Positions 1 to 11,821 of a DNA stretch of 64,000 bases are shown piece after piece. Where the stretch lies: positions 15,262,215 through 15,326,214 of the forward strand of contig OW028574.1 in the NCBI GenBank assembly GCA_932294295.1. The letters are read 5' to 3'. Every line of letters starts with the position of its first letter. Position 1 is the stretch's first letter. The DNA comes from Alitta virens. Lineage: Eukaryota; Annelida; Polychaeta; Phyllodocida; Nereididae. The position numbers and the translations under genes are program-made. The notes below the pieces were generated by a model that saw nothing but the letters and a program-made list of their open reading frames with translations, was not told the DNA's origin and did not search any database.

Positions 1-887
1 TTAAAATCTGAATGGTTTCAATCAATGTATTCAATCATTTGAATTAACCCATTTAAAATCTAAATGGTTTGACACTGAACATTTGTACTAAGTATTATTG
101 ACATATAATAAGGCATTTCATAAAAGTGTCAAAAATCGTATTGCCCAACAACATTTGGCCGGTTCAATGTGTCGTTAATTGATAAATCGATATTCACTTT
201 GTCCGAGAGGTCAATGGCCTCACCAGTGGTCACTCTGATTCAGTTGAATTATACTTGACCGACACTGGACTTGATGAATATTTCAGTTTTCTTTTGATCT
301 CAAAATTGCATTTTATTAACCAAAGAAAAAGAAGTTTTTAATTTGTGTGTGTGTTACCATTAAATTTCAATGCTATACAAACATTTGGACTACTCAGCAT
401 ATTATATACAGGTCTCTTCTATTGTTTTGTGTACATGCTGTTTATCTTGTGATCTCATGTGTTTGTCCCATGTATTATGCGAGTGCAACATATTTCATTA
501 TTGATACATGTATGCATTAGTATAATATCCCTGAATTGTTCTCTGTACATGTTAATACTTATCTAGGGCTGTGCAAATATGCTGGGTAATTAGAATCACG
601 TGTTGACAATGACTCTTTGTTAGTCACGTGATTTAAACAATTGAGGCCTGTCTATCTGATGGCAAAGTCTTGAACAGTTAACAAAATGCATGCATTTTGT
701 TTACATTTCGTATAAAATTTATACTATTTTATGTTATGAATTATAACCCCACGATGAACACTCGTATTGTCTGGAGAGTGTTATTAGATATGAATCTAAA
801 AAATAGACATTGGTCCATGACATATTAACGCCCTTTTATAGTTCTTTAAAAAAACGCAATTTCAAAGCATGGCATTGATGGTACATA
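1..887. other. Gene-less AT-rich stretch
   Basis: No ORF with coding character, RNA gene or clear repeat structure was seen. The sequence is ordinary AT-rich intergenic DNA ending at a short transposon. Confidence 0.6.
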
Positions 888-1409
888 CAGTGGAACCCCA
901 AAATTAAGATCACCCTTGAGAATCACCAAAAAGCTGTTCAATTGAATTGATCTTTATTTCACAGTTTGAAAAACCGTAATAACATTAATGGGATAAGAGA
1001 GGTGGTCTTAAATGTGCAATCAGTAAAGTTTACTGATGTGAAATATTGATTTCAATGACAATGACAAAGAATTTAGTTCCATAGATAGGCAGAAAAAATA
1101 TCATTTAGCTTATGAAAAATTTCATTATACATGATTTCTATATTGCCCATCATGGGGGGGGGGGGGGGTGACATATCAAAGCATGTGGGCTATTGCACAT
1201 GCCACACAAAGAAAAATAAAGTAGGATCTAGAAAATAAAACATTTACATCAGCACAATTTAGCTTTTCCTAATATATTCTCTTTAGGAATCGCACCTGAG
1301 CTGTCTCGGCAATATCCTTTAATTAAAGTAGAAGAAACGAACAACACCATAATTTTAGAATTTTTCTAAATTATCTTTTAATTGTGGTCTTAATTGTCAG
1401 GTTCCACTG
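888..1409. mobile_element. Short TIR element (pogo/mariner-like MITE), 522 bp
   Basis: The left end reads CAGTGGAACCCCAAAATTAA and the right end is its imperfect inverse (TTAATTGTCAGGTTCCACTG). Both ends are flanked by the dinucleotide TA, the usual Tc1/mariner/pogo target duplication. It contains a long G run near 1154-1168 and no transposase ORF, so it is non-autonomous. Confidence 0.7.
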
Positions 1410-1411
1410 TA

Positions 1412-3360
1412 CCAGATCTTCAATGCTTTTGAGTTCACCAGCCATGGAATTTAAATAATTTAATCAAGACGTACATCACTGTCTATCTAATATTTATTTA
1501 TGTCAACAAAAAATAGAAAGAATTCAGGTATTTGGTACATTCAAAAACAATCCATGCTGCCAACCTGCAGATTTTGCATAGAGAGATTCCTGGACCAGTG
1601 TTTTATTATTGTGCAGGTGCCAAGGCGGTTCCAGGTAATTAAACAAGCAGCCTGGTGTTTTCATTTTTTGGAAGCCATTAGCTTAGTCATGTATGTAACA
1701 GCTGGGAGAAATGTTGGCACCTGAGTCAACCTACCTGTCCAAATGATGTTTACCTTTTGTTACATGTTAATTGGCCACTCTTGTTTTGTTTTCACTGACA
1801 TAACCATGATTTGTGACTGTTTCAGAGAAAGATGCATAAATCACCCAATTCATCCTTTTTAACACCAGTTCTTTCAAAATATAGCCACTGTTACACCACA
1901 TTTTCGTATCTGATTTCACGTCATTTCGAAAATATAGGACAGAAATTGTTTTATTTCACAGTAATGCAATACACAATTCCATTTATTAAAGTTTATTAAA
2001 GTCCTTTGGTGAGAAATGCTAATTAAAAAATTGAGATAGGAAGGTTTGCTGTGACAAGGCTTATGTGGTATTTACAAACGCTTATATAAATTTTGTGCTT
2101 AAATTCAGTTGTGTATTAATCATACGTTGAAAATGACATAATAACAGCTGTGTACCTCAGTGTCCTTACATACATTTTATAGTGCATATTTACAGTATAA
2201 TGATTAAATACCTTAGCAGTTCTCTGTGCCAGTGATATTTCCACCTTTTTACAGATTTTAGATTGTTTAATTACAAAAAATTTTTAACCTGATACAAATC
2301 TTTAATATTGTTTTTTTTTTTACCATGCAGCACAAATGCCAATCCATTAAATACCTCAATTTTTGAAATTTAATATTCCGATGTAAATTTATTCTTAATG
2401 ATTTATAATCATATAATATAATCATATAAATTGAATGATAATAGCTGAATACATTTGTACAGGAACTTCCAAAATTGATGTGGGTCATTAGTCTATATTA
2501 TTGATGTATTGTTTTGCAACACCTTATTAAATGTACATTGATATTAACATTTGGCCATATATAGATGTTAGCTGCTATGAATTGCACACCTAGGAATTTG
2601 CTCTCTCCCCCTCACCAGCTCCTATGGGCACCTCAGCTGTATTGGCCAGCCCATTTGGCCCCTCTGGTCAAGAGTGGTCAACTGGTCAACGGGAGTTAGG
2701 CACTTTTGGACACTGTCCTGATCTGTGACAGTAAATATTAGCAATATTCAAACCATACTCATGACACTGTTTCTGTGCAATTACAACATCTGACCCCAAG
2801 GCGTTTGTCCACCTGACCTCCAGACCTCATTTCGGACAGGTCATTCCACTGGTCAACAAATATGACCACAGGTCACTCATTCCCTAAATGCAGTCTTGCT
2901 TGTTTATGGCATGTTATTATTGTTTTTGTTCATGTGTATTAGTGTAGATGTAGAATACTGTTGAGCCATTAAAAATGTCCTACAGTGATGTTGACCACTC
3001 AGTAATCAACTTATCAGTAAAAAAGCCCTAAGATCATTAATTCTCAAAACTCTCTTAGCATATGTGTTTATAATTCAAAATTTAATAATATTATTAGTAT
3101 CGTCTATTATGGTTTGCAGATTTTTTTTAAAGTCATTTACACACCTAATTAAAAATAAAAACAACACTTCACTGATAGGCATACAGTCACAGACCTATAT
3201 CAGACACATGACATACATGACTTAGTTTGTATAACCTAATTATTAAAATATCCATTGCCAGTAGACATGTACTTACAAAACGGGTTTAGAAATGATGCAA
3301 TTTCATATTGTTTGTGATTTTTTCATATTTAAATTATATCATATGTATAAGCATGAGATT
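1412..3360. other. Gene-less stretch with TGACC/GGTCA-rich patch
   Basis: No coding exon was recognised; the only ORFs are short and AT-driven. Around 2640-2890 the half-site GGTCA/TGACC recurs many times (for example CACTGGTCAAC and CAGGTCACTC), a wording that reappears near 200, 7700, 10100 and 10800. This may mark a dispersed repeat family. Confidence 0.5.
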
Positions 3361-3364
3361 GTTG

Positions 3365-3738
3365 CAGTGGCGGATCCAGAAAGTTTCACAAGGATCCAAA
3401 TAAATTTGGAACTCTTTATTGAGACCACCTTGACTACTTCCATGTTACAAGCTTTATACAGTGTGTTCCCCCAGAGAGTTGAGAAAGGCCGTGCTTGAAC
3501 AGGTCCGCCTACATGGGGCTGACAAAGTGCCAAGATCGAGCGCACACTGTCTGTACTTTAATTGAATGCTTTTATAAAGTTCTGTGGTCTTACTAGAGAG
3601 GTAACCTCATTCATCGCAACATTAATAATTAATAGCTCAAATTTATCAATTGTCATATATGTGCCTTGGTATAGTCATGTTAAAATTTCCAAATACCACC
3701 CCCTCCCCCTGGCCCGACTTTATCTGGCTCCGCCACTG
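3365..3738. mobile_element. hAT-like non-autonomous TIR element
   Basis: The left end CAGTGGCGGATCCAG and the inverse of the right end CAGTGGCGGAGCCAG form a near-perfect terminal inverted repeat about 374 bp apart. This terminus resembles known hAT superfamily ends. No convincing 8-bp target duplication is visible and the interior has no transposase. Confidence 0.6.
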
Positions 3739-4459
3739 CAAGATATGACTATATAACTATATGTTATAAATAACTTCATTACAAACATCCATGTGCCATT
3801 TATAGTTTAGAAAGTGCTGGGTGGAATTTTTGAGGCTTTGCCAGAACCAATGATCTGTGGTGTTTTGATGAAGGGTCATTGACCCCCCAATGTTCTCTCC
3901 AATCAGGACATTGTCTTTGGTGGATTTTGACTGATTAATAATTCCATGCAATTTATCATGTAATGTGATTATGTAATAAGTTATCTCTCTGTTAAATTGT
4001 ATCCTTTGAACTCTGCAAACTGGTGATTTTTAAAATACTCGTTGTTACATACTAATGCTATTATATCAATATCAATCAAGTGAATTGTTTAAAAAGTTAT
4101 TTTCTTTATACTCAACTTTCTATCGATTTCTTGCAAAGATATTTGAAATTACTAAAATGTTTTCTACTTTTATTTTCTTAATTCTTGAATGATTCGAATG
4201 AATCTCATCTCAGGCAAGCCAATGTGCCTTAAGAATAGTGGAATGACAGTCATTTCAATTTTCTCGAATATGTCATGAACAGATTTTAAAGCACAAATAT
4301 GTAAGACATTAATCGTCATATTATTGTATTCAATGCCCCATGTTTTTATGTGGCACCAACCTGTGTAAGCTGTAGTCCCATTGCTGTACAAAAATATTAG
4401 CATATTCATTTGAATAAAAATGACAAATCAAAAGTTTGTTTTTATCAATCGATAAACCC

Positions 4460-4657
4460 TACAATGGAAACCCAGCTGAGGCCACCTCTTTATGGCGGCC
4501 ACTTAGTCACTAAAATACTTAGTGCATTAGTGCATTAGTGCAATATTGCTTGTTTTTTTAATTGAAATTTACTCATTAAGCACATCTCACTATCTCAATA
4601 TTTATATGACCAATACATTTTTTTACGAAGGGTGGTCTTACAGCGAGGTTCCGATAA
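4460..4657. mobile_element. Possible second pogo-like MITE
   Basis: ACAATGGAAACCCAGCTGAG at the left, and the inverse of GCGAGGTTCCGATAA at the right, resemble the GGAACC-type ends of the element at 888-1409. The match is looser and the target site is unclear. Confidence 0.35.
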
Positions 4658-4729
4658 AGTTGTAATCTCCTTGTTCTCTCACATTTAGTTTACACGTATT
4701 CTTGTTATTTCGCTTCATGAGTCATGCGA

Positions 4730-5100
4730 CTCGTGTCACCTCTTTACCATCTCGACTCATCTTTTTTCTCTCATCTCATCTTTCTCTCCCTGTCTCAGTG
4801 ATATGATGATCTCACCTAATTTCAACTTATCCTATCACCTCTTTTACCATTCCAACTCCCCTCTCCCCTCATCCCATATCATTCCACTGTCTTCAAATAT
4901 CATCTGATAATTTCACCTCATTTTATCTCAATGAGTAACCTCTCCTCTATCTTCCATATCAAGTCACCTCTCCCCTCAAGCCATCTCACCCTCTTGTACT
5001 CAAACCTCATCTGATATGTTAACCTCTTCTCTACCATAATACCATTCCAACTCACCCCTCCCCTCATCCCATCTCTTCCCCTCATCTCCTCAACCTCCTT
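4730..5100. repeat. CT-rich degenerate tandem repeat
   Basis: A pyrimidine-rich track of variants of 'cctctcccctcatcccat' and 'catctcacctc'. The part at 4889-5005 is duplicated at 5663-5777 in the same orientation. Confidence 0.7.
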
Positions 5101-5662
5101 TCACAGTGTTTACCAAAATTAGGCACCCTCCATTTATGCCTGATGCTATGAGAAATATATACATGTAATATACAAGTGATAAGTAATGTAAAGCATGAGT
5201 TATGACACATGCAGTTCGTCATTATGCACAGGTGACAGTTATGGGGACACAGGTACCAAGCACTGAGGAGCAAGAGAAACACACATGATTTGACACAGGG
5301 CTATGTGCCTCCACTTGTAATGAGGACTGTTTTGACGTTTTTTATATCCAACTTGGGCCACAGGACAGAGTGTGTTTTAGGCGAGCCTCTTGTGTTTTGG
5401 CAACAGTGTTGAATACACAAGTGAACTAGCCACTGTCTGGCCACTGTCTGCCCAACTGACCCCTCAGGCTTTTAGTTTATGAGATATGTTTAGACCTTTG
5501 TATTAGACCGAAATATTGCCGTCAGATGAGACACTGAGTTGGGCCATTTTTTGCCAAGTGCCACAAGTAATATACTAATTTCATTATTATTTCAAGGCAA
5601 ATTTTGCTGAATTTACATAAAATCAAAAAATCAAACAAAACAGTGTCTTTTTGAACTCCGTT

Positions 5663-5777
5663 GTCTTCAAATATCATCTGATAATTCACCTAATTTTAAC
5701 CCAATGAGTCACCTCTTCTCTATCTTCCATATCAGTCACCTTTCCCCTCCAGCCATCTCACTCTCTTATACTCAAAC
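5663..5777. repeat. Diverged direct copy of 4889-5005
   Basis: Both copies start 'gtcttcaaatatcatctgat', pass through 'ctatcttccatatca' and end near 'actcaaac', with scattered substitutions and small indels. The copies lie about 770 bp apart. Confidence 0.75.
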
Positions 5778-5789
5778 AAGATCAAACAA

Positions 5790-8700
5790 AATAGTGCCTT
5801 TTTACAGCTCAATATGCAGAATTTTTGCATGGGATTCCCCTGGAATATACTGTTACCCGAGCCAGTTTGTCGGACTACTCTGCCAGGTCATTATGACATT
5901 ACGACACCTGCTCACACAAGGGAAAAAATAAATACACAGAAAAAAAAATCATCTCAATTCACTTCCTGGTAGCGCAAAAAAAGCATGCAACCGGTGCGAT
6001 AAAGTCAACCTAAGTATAGGCCCATTGTAATTGTTTGCAAGTTAGGCTTATACTGCTCGGGAGCCTAATACGTTTACATGACCTGCTAAAGGCAAACGTA
6101 ATGGTGACATGATAGGCATGAGGTCTACACCTATAGTTGCCCATTTAGTTAGGCTTACCCATGGGTGGGGTCTTGTCCTTGCCAATTAAACGTCCCAGAT
6201 GAAGGACGTCCATTTCCATTTTATCATTTGTTTTTTTATTATGCATTGTTATGCAAGCCAAAAGTCACAAATATTGCCACATTAGGTGGAGCCGCCCCAT
6301 GGTTAAATTGTTGTGCCATTTGCAATAGTATGTGCACTCCCCCCCCCCCCCCTCCCCCTTAAAGGGTGCGGCTCCTTAGCCTGGCGCAATAATTTAAGAT
6401 AATTATAGGTCCTACACAACGGCACTTGTTTGTCAACTTGAATTAACAATACATTGATAGGGGAGTAAAAAATAATTATGTACAATGTATATATACGAGG
6501 AATATTTTTCGTAGGGTGCGGTCACTTAGTTGGTGCGATAATTCACAGAATAAAGAAGATCCTGCAAAAAAAGCGTTGTTTGTTGACACGAATGAACATA
6601 GAATCGATCACTGTGTAAATCATAAAGGTTCCAAAAAATAACCAAACATGACCTAGGAAATTAATTGACACGTGAAAAAAAATAAAAAAGTATAAATTAA
6701 TCAAAATAAAATGTATGTCATGATTAATTCCTGAACAATTACAAAGGGCAGACCTATGAATGCAGTGGGGAAGTGTTTAATTAGAGGTCGAAATCAGAGA
6801 CGTTTTACATACTGACTACTCTTATGAGTCGGTTTTAATTAAATTAAATAGGATCAAGGTCCGAGTTGTTATAGAGCATTTAATCAGACTACATTTCACA
6901 CATGAGATTTATGGAAGTGTTGATGTGATGTCAAGCTGTTATAAGGAGCTCTGGCCAATCCTTAGCTTTGTTGTTTATCCAAATAATTGTTAAATGTGGG
7001 TCAGGAAGTAATGCAGCAAGACTGACAATTTTAATTTAGAGGTCCCCTCCCCACCATTTAGAGGTCCCCTCCCCACCCACTAGTTCACTGCTTGCTTTAA
7101 GCTCTCATTTGCATACGTCACATGGTCAGTTGTGGTTGTTTGGACTCAGTGTGGTCAGTTTGATTGAACAAGCAGTAACATGGTTGCATTGATTCTGGGT
7201 GCATGGGTTCGAAACCAAACCACAACTCAGTCCCTGTCCTTTTCATCCACAGAGCTGGATATACAGTTCTAAGATCAATCCATGGGATGTCTACTCCTCA
7301 TTCACCATCATGAACGTGAATTGTGACCATGTACATGGTTTCTTGTGGTTGAAGCAGTTATTGTGTGAAGTCAAATTCAACCATTATCCACAGGGAACGT
7401 TAGATTTATGTTACATCTATGAAACCGTGTATCTGGCTTTTGAAATCCCTAATTATAAATTCAAGCATTTAATAGAAACACAATTATGCTATATTTTTGG
7501 ATAATCTCACTGGATATTCATATGAAATCATATCTGGCTTAAAGAATCCGAAAATTCAAGAATTAAATAAAATACAAATAATTATATGCACAATAATCAT
7601 CTTTGTGTACGTACCGCATTCAAATTAAATAGCCTAAAGACAAAAGCCTAAGAAAAGTGGGGGTCACACAATAAGGTCACTGTAGGGAGAGATTGGGTCA
7701 TCATGCAGTGACCAGTGTCCAGGTGTGAGTGGACATTAAGTGGACAGAGCAGGGGCTTGGGGCAAGGTGTCAATCAGTCTGACCAAATGACCAGTCTGTC
7801 CATTATCACCTGCTTGCCAGGCAAATATTTGACAAAGATCAGCGGGTCCCAGGAACGGCCAGAGCCTGAGCCAATTTCTGACCATAAAACAAGGAGTAAG
7901 CATGCAGAAAGTTAGGCCAGACCACCCCCGTGCCAGGATATTAAAGAATAAGTTTCACCATGGTTTCACATTACTAGGAATATTACCTCACACAGGTCAC
8001 AATGTGTATTAAATTTATGGCACTTATGCATACATTTACTTGCCTTAACAAGACTCAAGTCTCAAATAATGTTCCTATAGGTGATTCATTACCTTCTACT
8101 ATATCTAGTCAGGTAATTGCAGGCTAATTTTATGCTCAAAATATGTCAGATGGCCAGCACAAATCATAGCTTCTTATATATCATTTTATATCCATGGACA
8201 GTACACTATTTTAGGTTTCAGTTGAATGAATGACACATGCAGATGCACGTGTACATATACCATGCACTTAACAGGCACCTCACATAATACATCAACTGAG
8301 TGGTGTTATTTAAAAAGGTCTTTTAAAAGTAAGATTTAAGTCATCATGATGAATTTTTCTTACTTGTAAAGAAATGACACAATTATGCAAAGAATTCAGG
8401 GTTAAAATAGGACTAAACCTTTTCTTATTTTTCTTAAAAAAAAAAAAAAGCCCAGTGGACAATAATGAACCACAAACCAGACTTTAACCAGTTTGCCTTT
8501 TCCTCATAGAGCACAGTTTGTCCTCTTAAAGCCTCCCCCTCTTTCTTTCTTTTCTTTTCTTAAGGTGAGGGTGATCCAAGAGGTCACGCTTGAATGATCT
8601 TGGCACAAACCCCCTGCCCCGAGGTCATGACCTTTGGCGCGTGGCCAAGCCTCTTTGGGGATTTCTGCCCCTCCTCTCCTGAAGAGTTCAGCTTCCTGTC

Positions 8701-9320
8701 ACCGTTTCTTTGGTTACCCCTCCCCCTAGGGACTATAAGGTACTCAATAGACCTGATCATTATAACAGACATTTAGCAGTATGTTTCCATTGTAAGGTAG
8801 GCGCCATTTTCCCTAAAGACAACCAAACTGTTGGTGTCCTTTTAAAATCCGATTTTACCCCACAGCTAAACCCCCTGCAGTGCAACGGGGTACCATAGTC
8901 ACCCCCAAAACCTTTGAAATGATCGATCTATTAACACCCTACCTTCCATCCTTTCACACTGCACAAACCATTGTGTTTTGTGTCTTTAATTGTTTGGACA
9001 GGATCCAAACTTATTGAATTTCCATTGTTCAATCTTAAGAAATAAGTTGATTGATGTCCCCGACCATGCTAGTAATTAAGGAATAATAACAAGTTAAGTT
9101 GACCTGCGAATTTCCAGTGTAACAGCTGTGACAAGGAGATGGGGATCGCTTGGGATCGCTTGGGATCATGACAATGGTTTCTTCTGGTTAATTCCCCCTG
9201 GCGGCAACATTAAAGGGATCTTACCACCGAGCACCAGTCAGCTCGGGGCGCCATAACACTTCTTCAGGTCAAAAAATAGACTTGAAATTTTGCCAAGTCT
9301 TTGATTGTTACTCTACAAAA
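5790..9320. other. Gene-less stretch with small repeats
   Basis: No exon could be supported. It holds a C run near 6340-6352, a 21-bp direct duplication of 'gaggtcccctccccacc' near 7039-7076, a tRNA-like B-box word (GGGTTCGAAACC) near 7204 that may be the remnant of a SINE, an AGGTCA palindrome at 8622-8633, and a short 'gggatcgctt' tandem near 9141-9168. Confidence 0.5.
8622..8633. promoter_or_regulatory. Palindromic AGGTCATGACCT (nuclear-receptor IR0-like)
   Basis: Two AGGTCA half-sites head to head with no spacer. Nuclear receptors are known to bind such half-sites. No gene start is recognised nearby, so function is only a possibility. Confidence 0.3.
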
Positions 9321-9329
9321 CGCGACTTT

Positions 9330-9599
9330 TTAATGAAAGGCGCTGATTTCAAGAGTTTTTCGGGCCATTAGTTGACTTGTCTTGCATCTGAACGAGGTCA
9401 CAACTACCCATAAAGTAAATTGAACAAGACTGAATAAAGCCCTTGGTTTGAGAGTCGGCCAAAATGATCCACAAAGGCAAGTTTTAAATGTTTGGAGAAG
9501 ATCCTGACCATAATCATTCAGTTTCTGGTGTGTGTAAGCATATGACGTAAGGGGCACTAGAAGCAGTAGAATCACTACAGAGGCGACAGCAGACGACAT
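9330..9599 (-). CDS. Candidate small secreted protein, unrecognised
   Basis: An 89-codon ORF reads from the minus strand and starts MSSAVASVVILLLLVPLTSY. That is a textbook signal peptide: a short N region, a run of V/I/L residues, then a small-residue end before YTHQKL. The rest has four cysteines (two as CLC, two further on) and no domain I recognise. GT dinucleotides inside it could end a first exon, so the real protein may be shorter and spliced. No neighbour suggests a role. An AT-rich genome can produce a hydrophobic ORF by chance, so this is a weak call. Confidence 0.25.
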   Translation of the reverse strand: MSSAVASVVILLLLVPLTSYAYTHQKLNDYGQDLLQTFKTCLCGSFWPTLKPRALFSLVQFTLWVVVTSFRCKTSQLMARKTLEISAFH

Positions 9600-9604
9600 C
9601 TAGG

Positions 9605-11720
9605 CCTATAACCTTACCCTACTTTGATTGGGATGTTTCTGAACATCGTATTTTAATTGTATGTAGTACATTTTATAACTGTATCGTATCAATGAGCACT
9701 GCTGGTCTATAATTATGTCTTACAATGTAATTAACCGACCAGACACCAGAGGCAGACACTTGCAGGTTTAACGCATCATATAAGAATCAGAACCCCTGTA
9801 GCTGATTACCGCCCCTGGCTAGAAAAATCTACATTTAGTTAAATCTGTTGATGTTTTTTTAGGTTTTTTTTTAGATTAAATTTATTCTATTCAGTGTCTA
9901 GTTACATGGCCCAGAGTGATCTGAAGGAATAACTCGCACCAAAATATACAGAAATTGAAACTGCTGTCACCTCATGCCTTCTTCCGGTGCCAAAAATAAA
10001 TTGTCCTCGGCGTAACCTCAAAATGTGTGGAAAGAAGTAAACATTTAAAGCCAGCTTAAAGACTTTAATCAGCTTCAGTATTGGATTATTGGTGAGATCA
10101 TCCACTGGTCACCTAAACCCAGCGTTTGATTAATGAGGTGTTGGTGTATTTTACAGCTAAGTGACCTTGGAAAATCTAAGGTCACTGATTTGCCCAATCG
10201 CTGTAATTTAATAGCCGTATCAATCCGCCCTAATTGGGCTCAATTACGGAACTATCCAGAGTCCGCTAGATGGCGTGAGTGGCCATGGCTTAACTTGATT
10301 AATGGGATTTATAACAGTAAAGCAAAAACACAACAAGCCACCCAAATGCTAAATGTTGACAATGCAAGTTACCTGGTTATGATTATGATATTTTTATTCC
10401 TCTTTTTTGCCAGATTTCGACTTTTTTTTTATAGCAAGCAGTTAGTTTTGACAACATTGTACATCACACAAACCCAGAAAAAATAGCTTGTTTACAATGT
10501 ATGACAGATAATTTGAAAGGATGATATAATAAAAGGTCAGCATCACCTGTCACAGCTTATGCAACTGAGGGGCCAAAAACATGTCAATCAAGGGGGAAAT
10601 GTAACATGGCTACAACGTTTAGACAACGTTCAGACCACCAGCAGAGCTGTCAACCCAATTGGCTGTGTTGCTGATTCTAACAGATGTTACCAAAAGTTAA
10701 CTTTTATTTTTTTCTAACACTAATCAGGCTTCAGGCCATGGGATCTATTTGTTCAATAAACAAAACCTGTTGCATTTCACCTGCGTAATGATCCACTGGT
10801 CACTATGGTCAAACAGGTCATCCTTGTGCAACCATTGATGAGGTTCAGGTCACTGACCAAAGAGGACCATTTTACAAAAAAAGAATTTCATCAGTGATCA
10901 CATATTTTTTTAATATTCTTGAAATCCTTTTTAAATGGAACCTCACATCTGTCAACTTGTTCAAATGTCTAACATGGGTACATATATAAGCATATATATG
11001 TATTTTCACTTCCAAATAATGCCTTTTCTTACCAGTATGGGTTCAAACTACCGATAGACCTTTTGACAATTTACATGACTGACCATTAATAGAATAGGAA
11101 TCAATCATTTTTAATGTAAGTACATGCCCTCAAAGGGCTGTTCTTCCTCTCTCTTTAAATTTTTTTTAATCTTTTTTTTTTTGGGGAGGTGGGTGTCACG
11201 TTAGGGTATATTTGCCAAATGGATGGAGAGAAAAAAAAAACCACTGCTTAGTGCTCCACTTTGTTAACTGTTTAATTTCTATTTAAAATTTCCTATTGAT
11301 CCAACTGCTTGAAGCCTTTTTCTTTCTTTATTTTTGGCTGATGTGAGACTGGCAAGGCTGCCCATCCTGAAACTATTTATTTTGGACAAACACAATTTTT
11401 TTAAATTTTCAGGGTCCAAACTAATTTCAAACTGTAAAAGTTCAAGGAGAACTTTCTCAGATGGAGTTCCAGGAGGAGCCACGTTACTAGTACATGTAGT
11501 AGGTGCTGTCCTCTTTCGCAATACTAACAAAACCTCAAATCCAGAATATGACTTAGGTTCGAGTCTTATTCTACGATGCATTAAGCTTGTCATGTCTATT
11601 CTACAGCTGGTATACATTCTATATGTTATGCTGCTTAAATAGTGAATATATGGAACGATACAAAAACATCAGTGAATGAAATGAACGTGCGTACCTTCAC
11701 AACTTGACACAGTTCAGTTC
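9605..11720. other. Gene-less region upstream of Drosha
   Basis: No coding exon was recognised. TGACC/GGTCA-type words recur near 10105 and 10790-10870. The last few hundred bases presumably hold the Drosha promoter; no TATA box stands out. Confidence 0.45.
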
Positions 11721-11737
11721 CGGTGGCAATACCTGGT

Positions 11738-11751
11738 GGCGCCCCCTGGTT
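11738..11751 (-). promoter_or_regulatory. CTCF-like motif in the Drosha 5' region
   Basis: Read on the minus strand this is AACCAGGGGGCGCC, matching the conserved CTCF core CCAGGGGGCGC. It lies about 70 bp upstream of the Drosha start codon, in an otherwise AT-rich region. Binding is an inference from the motif alone. Confidence 0.45.
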
Positions 11752-11821
11752 AATACTGCTGAAACGAAGCAGTCGAGTTTGTGTTTTTGGTACAATGTGA
11801 GCGAAGAAATCCTGCGTAAAT

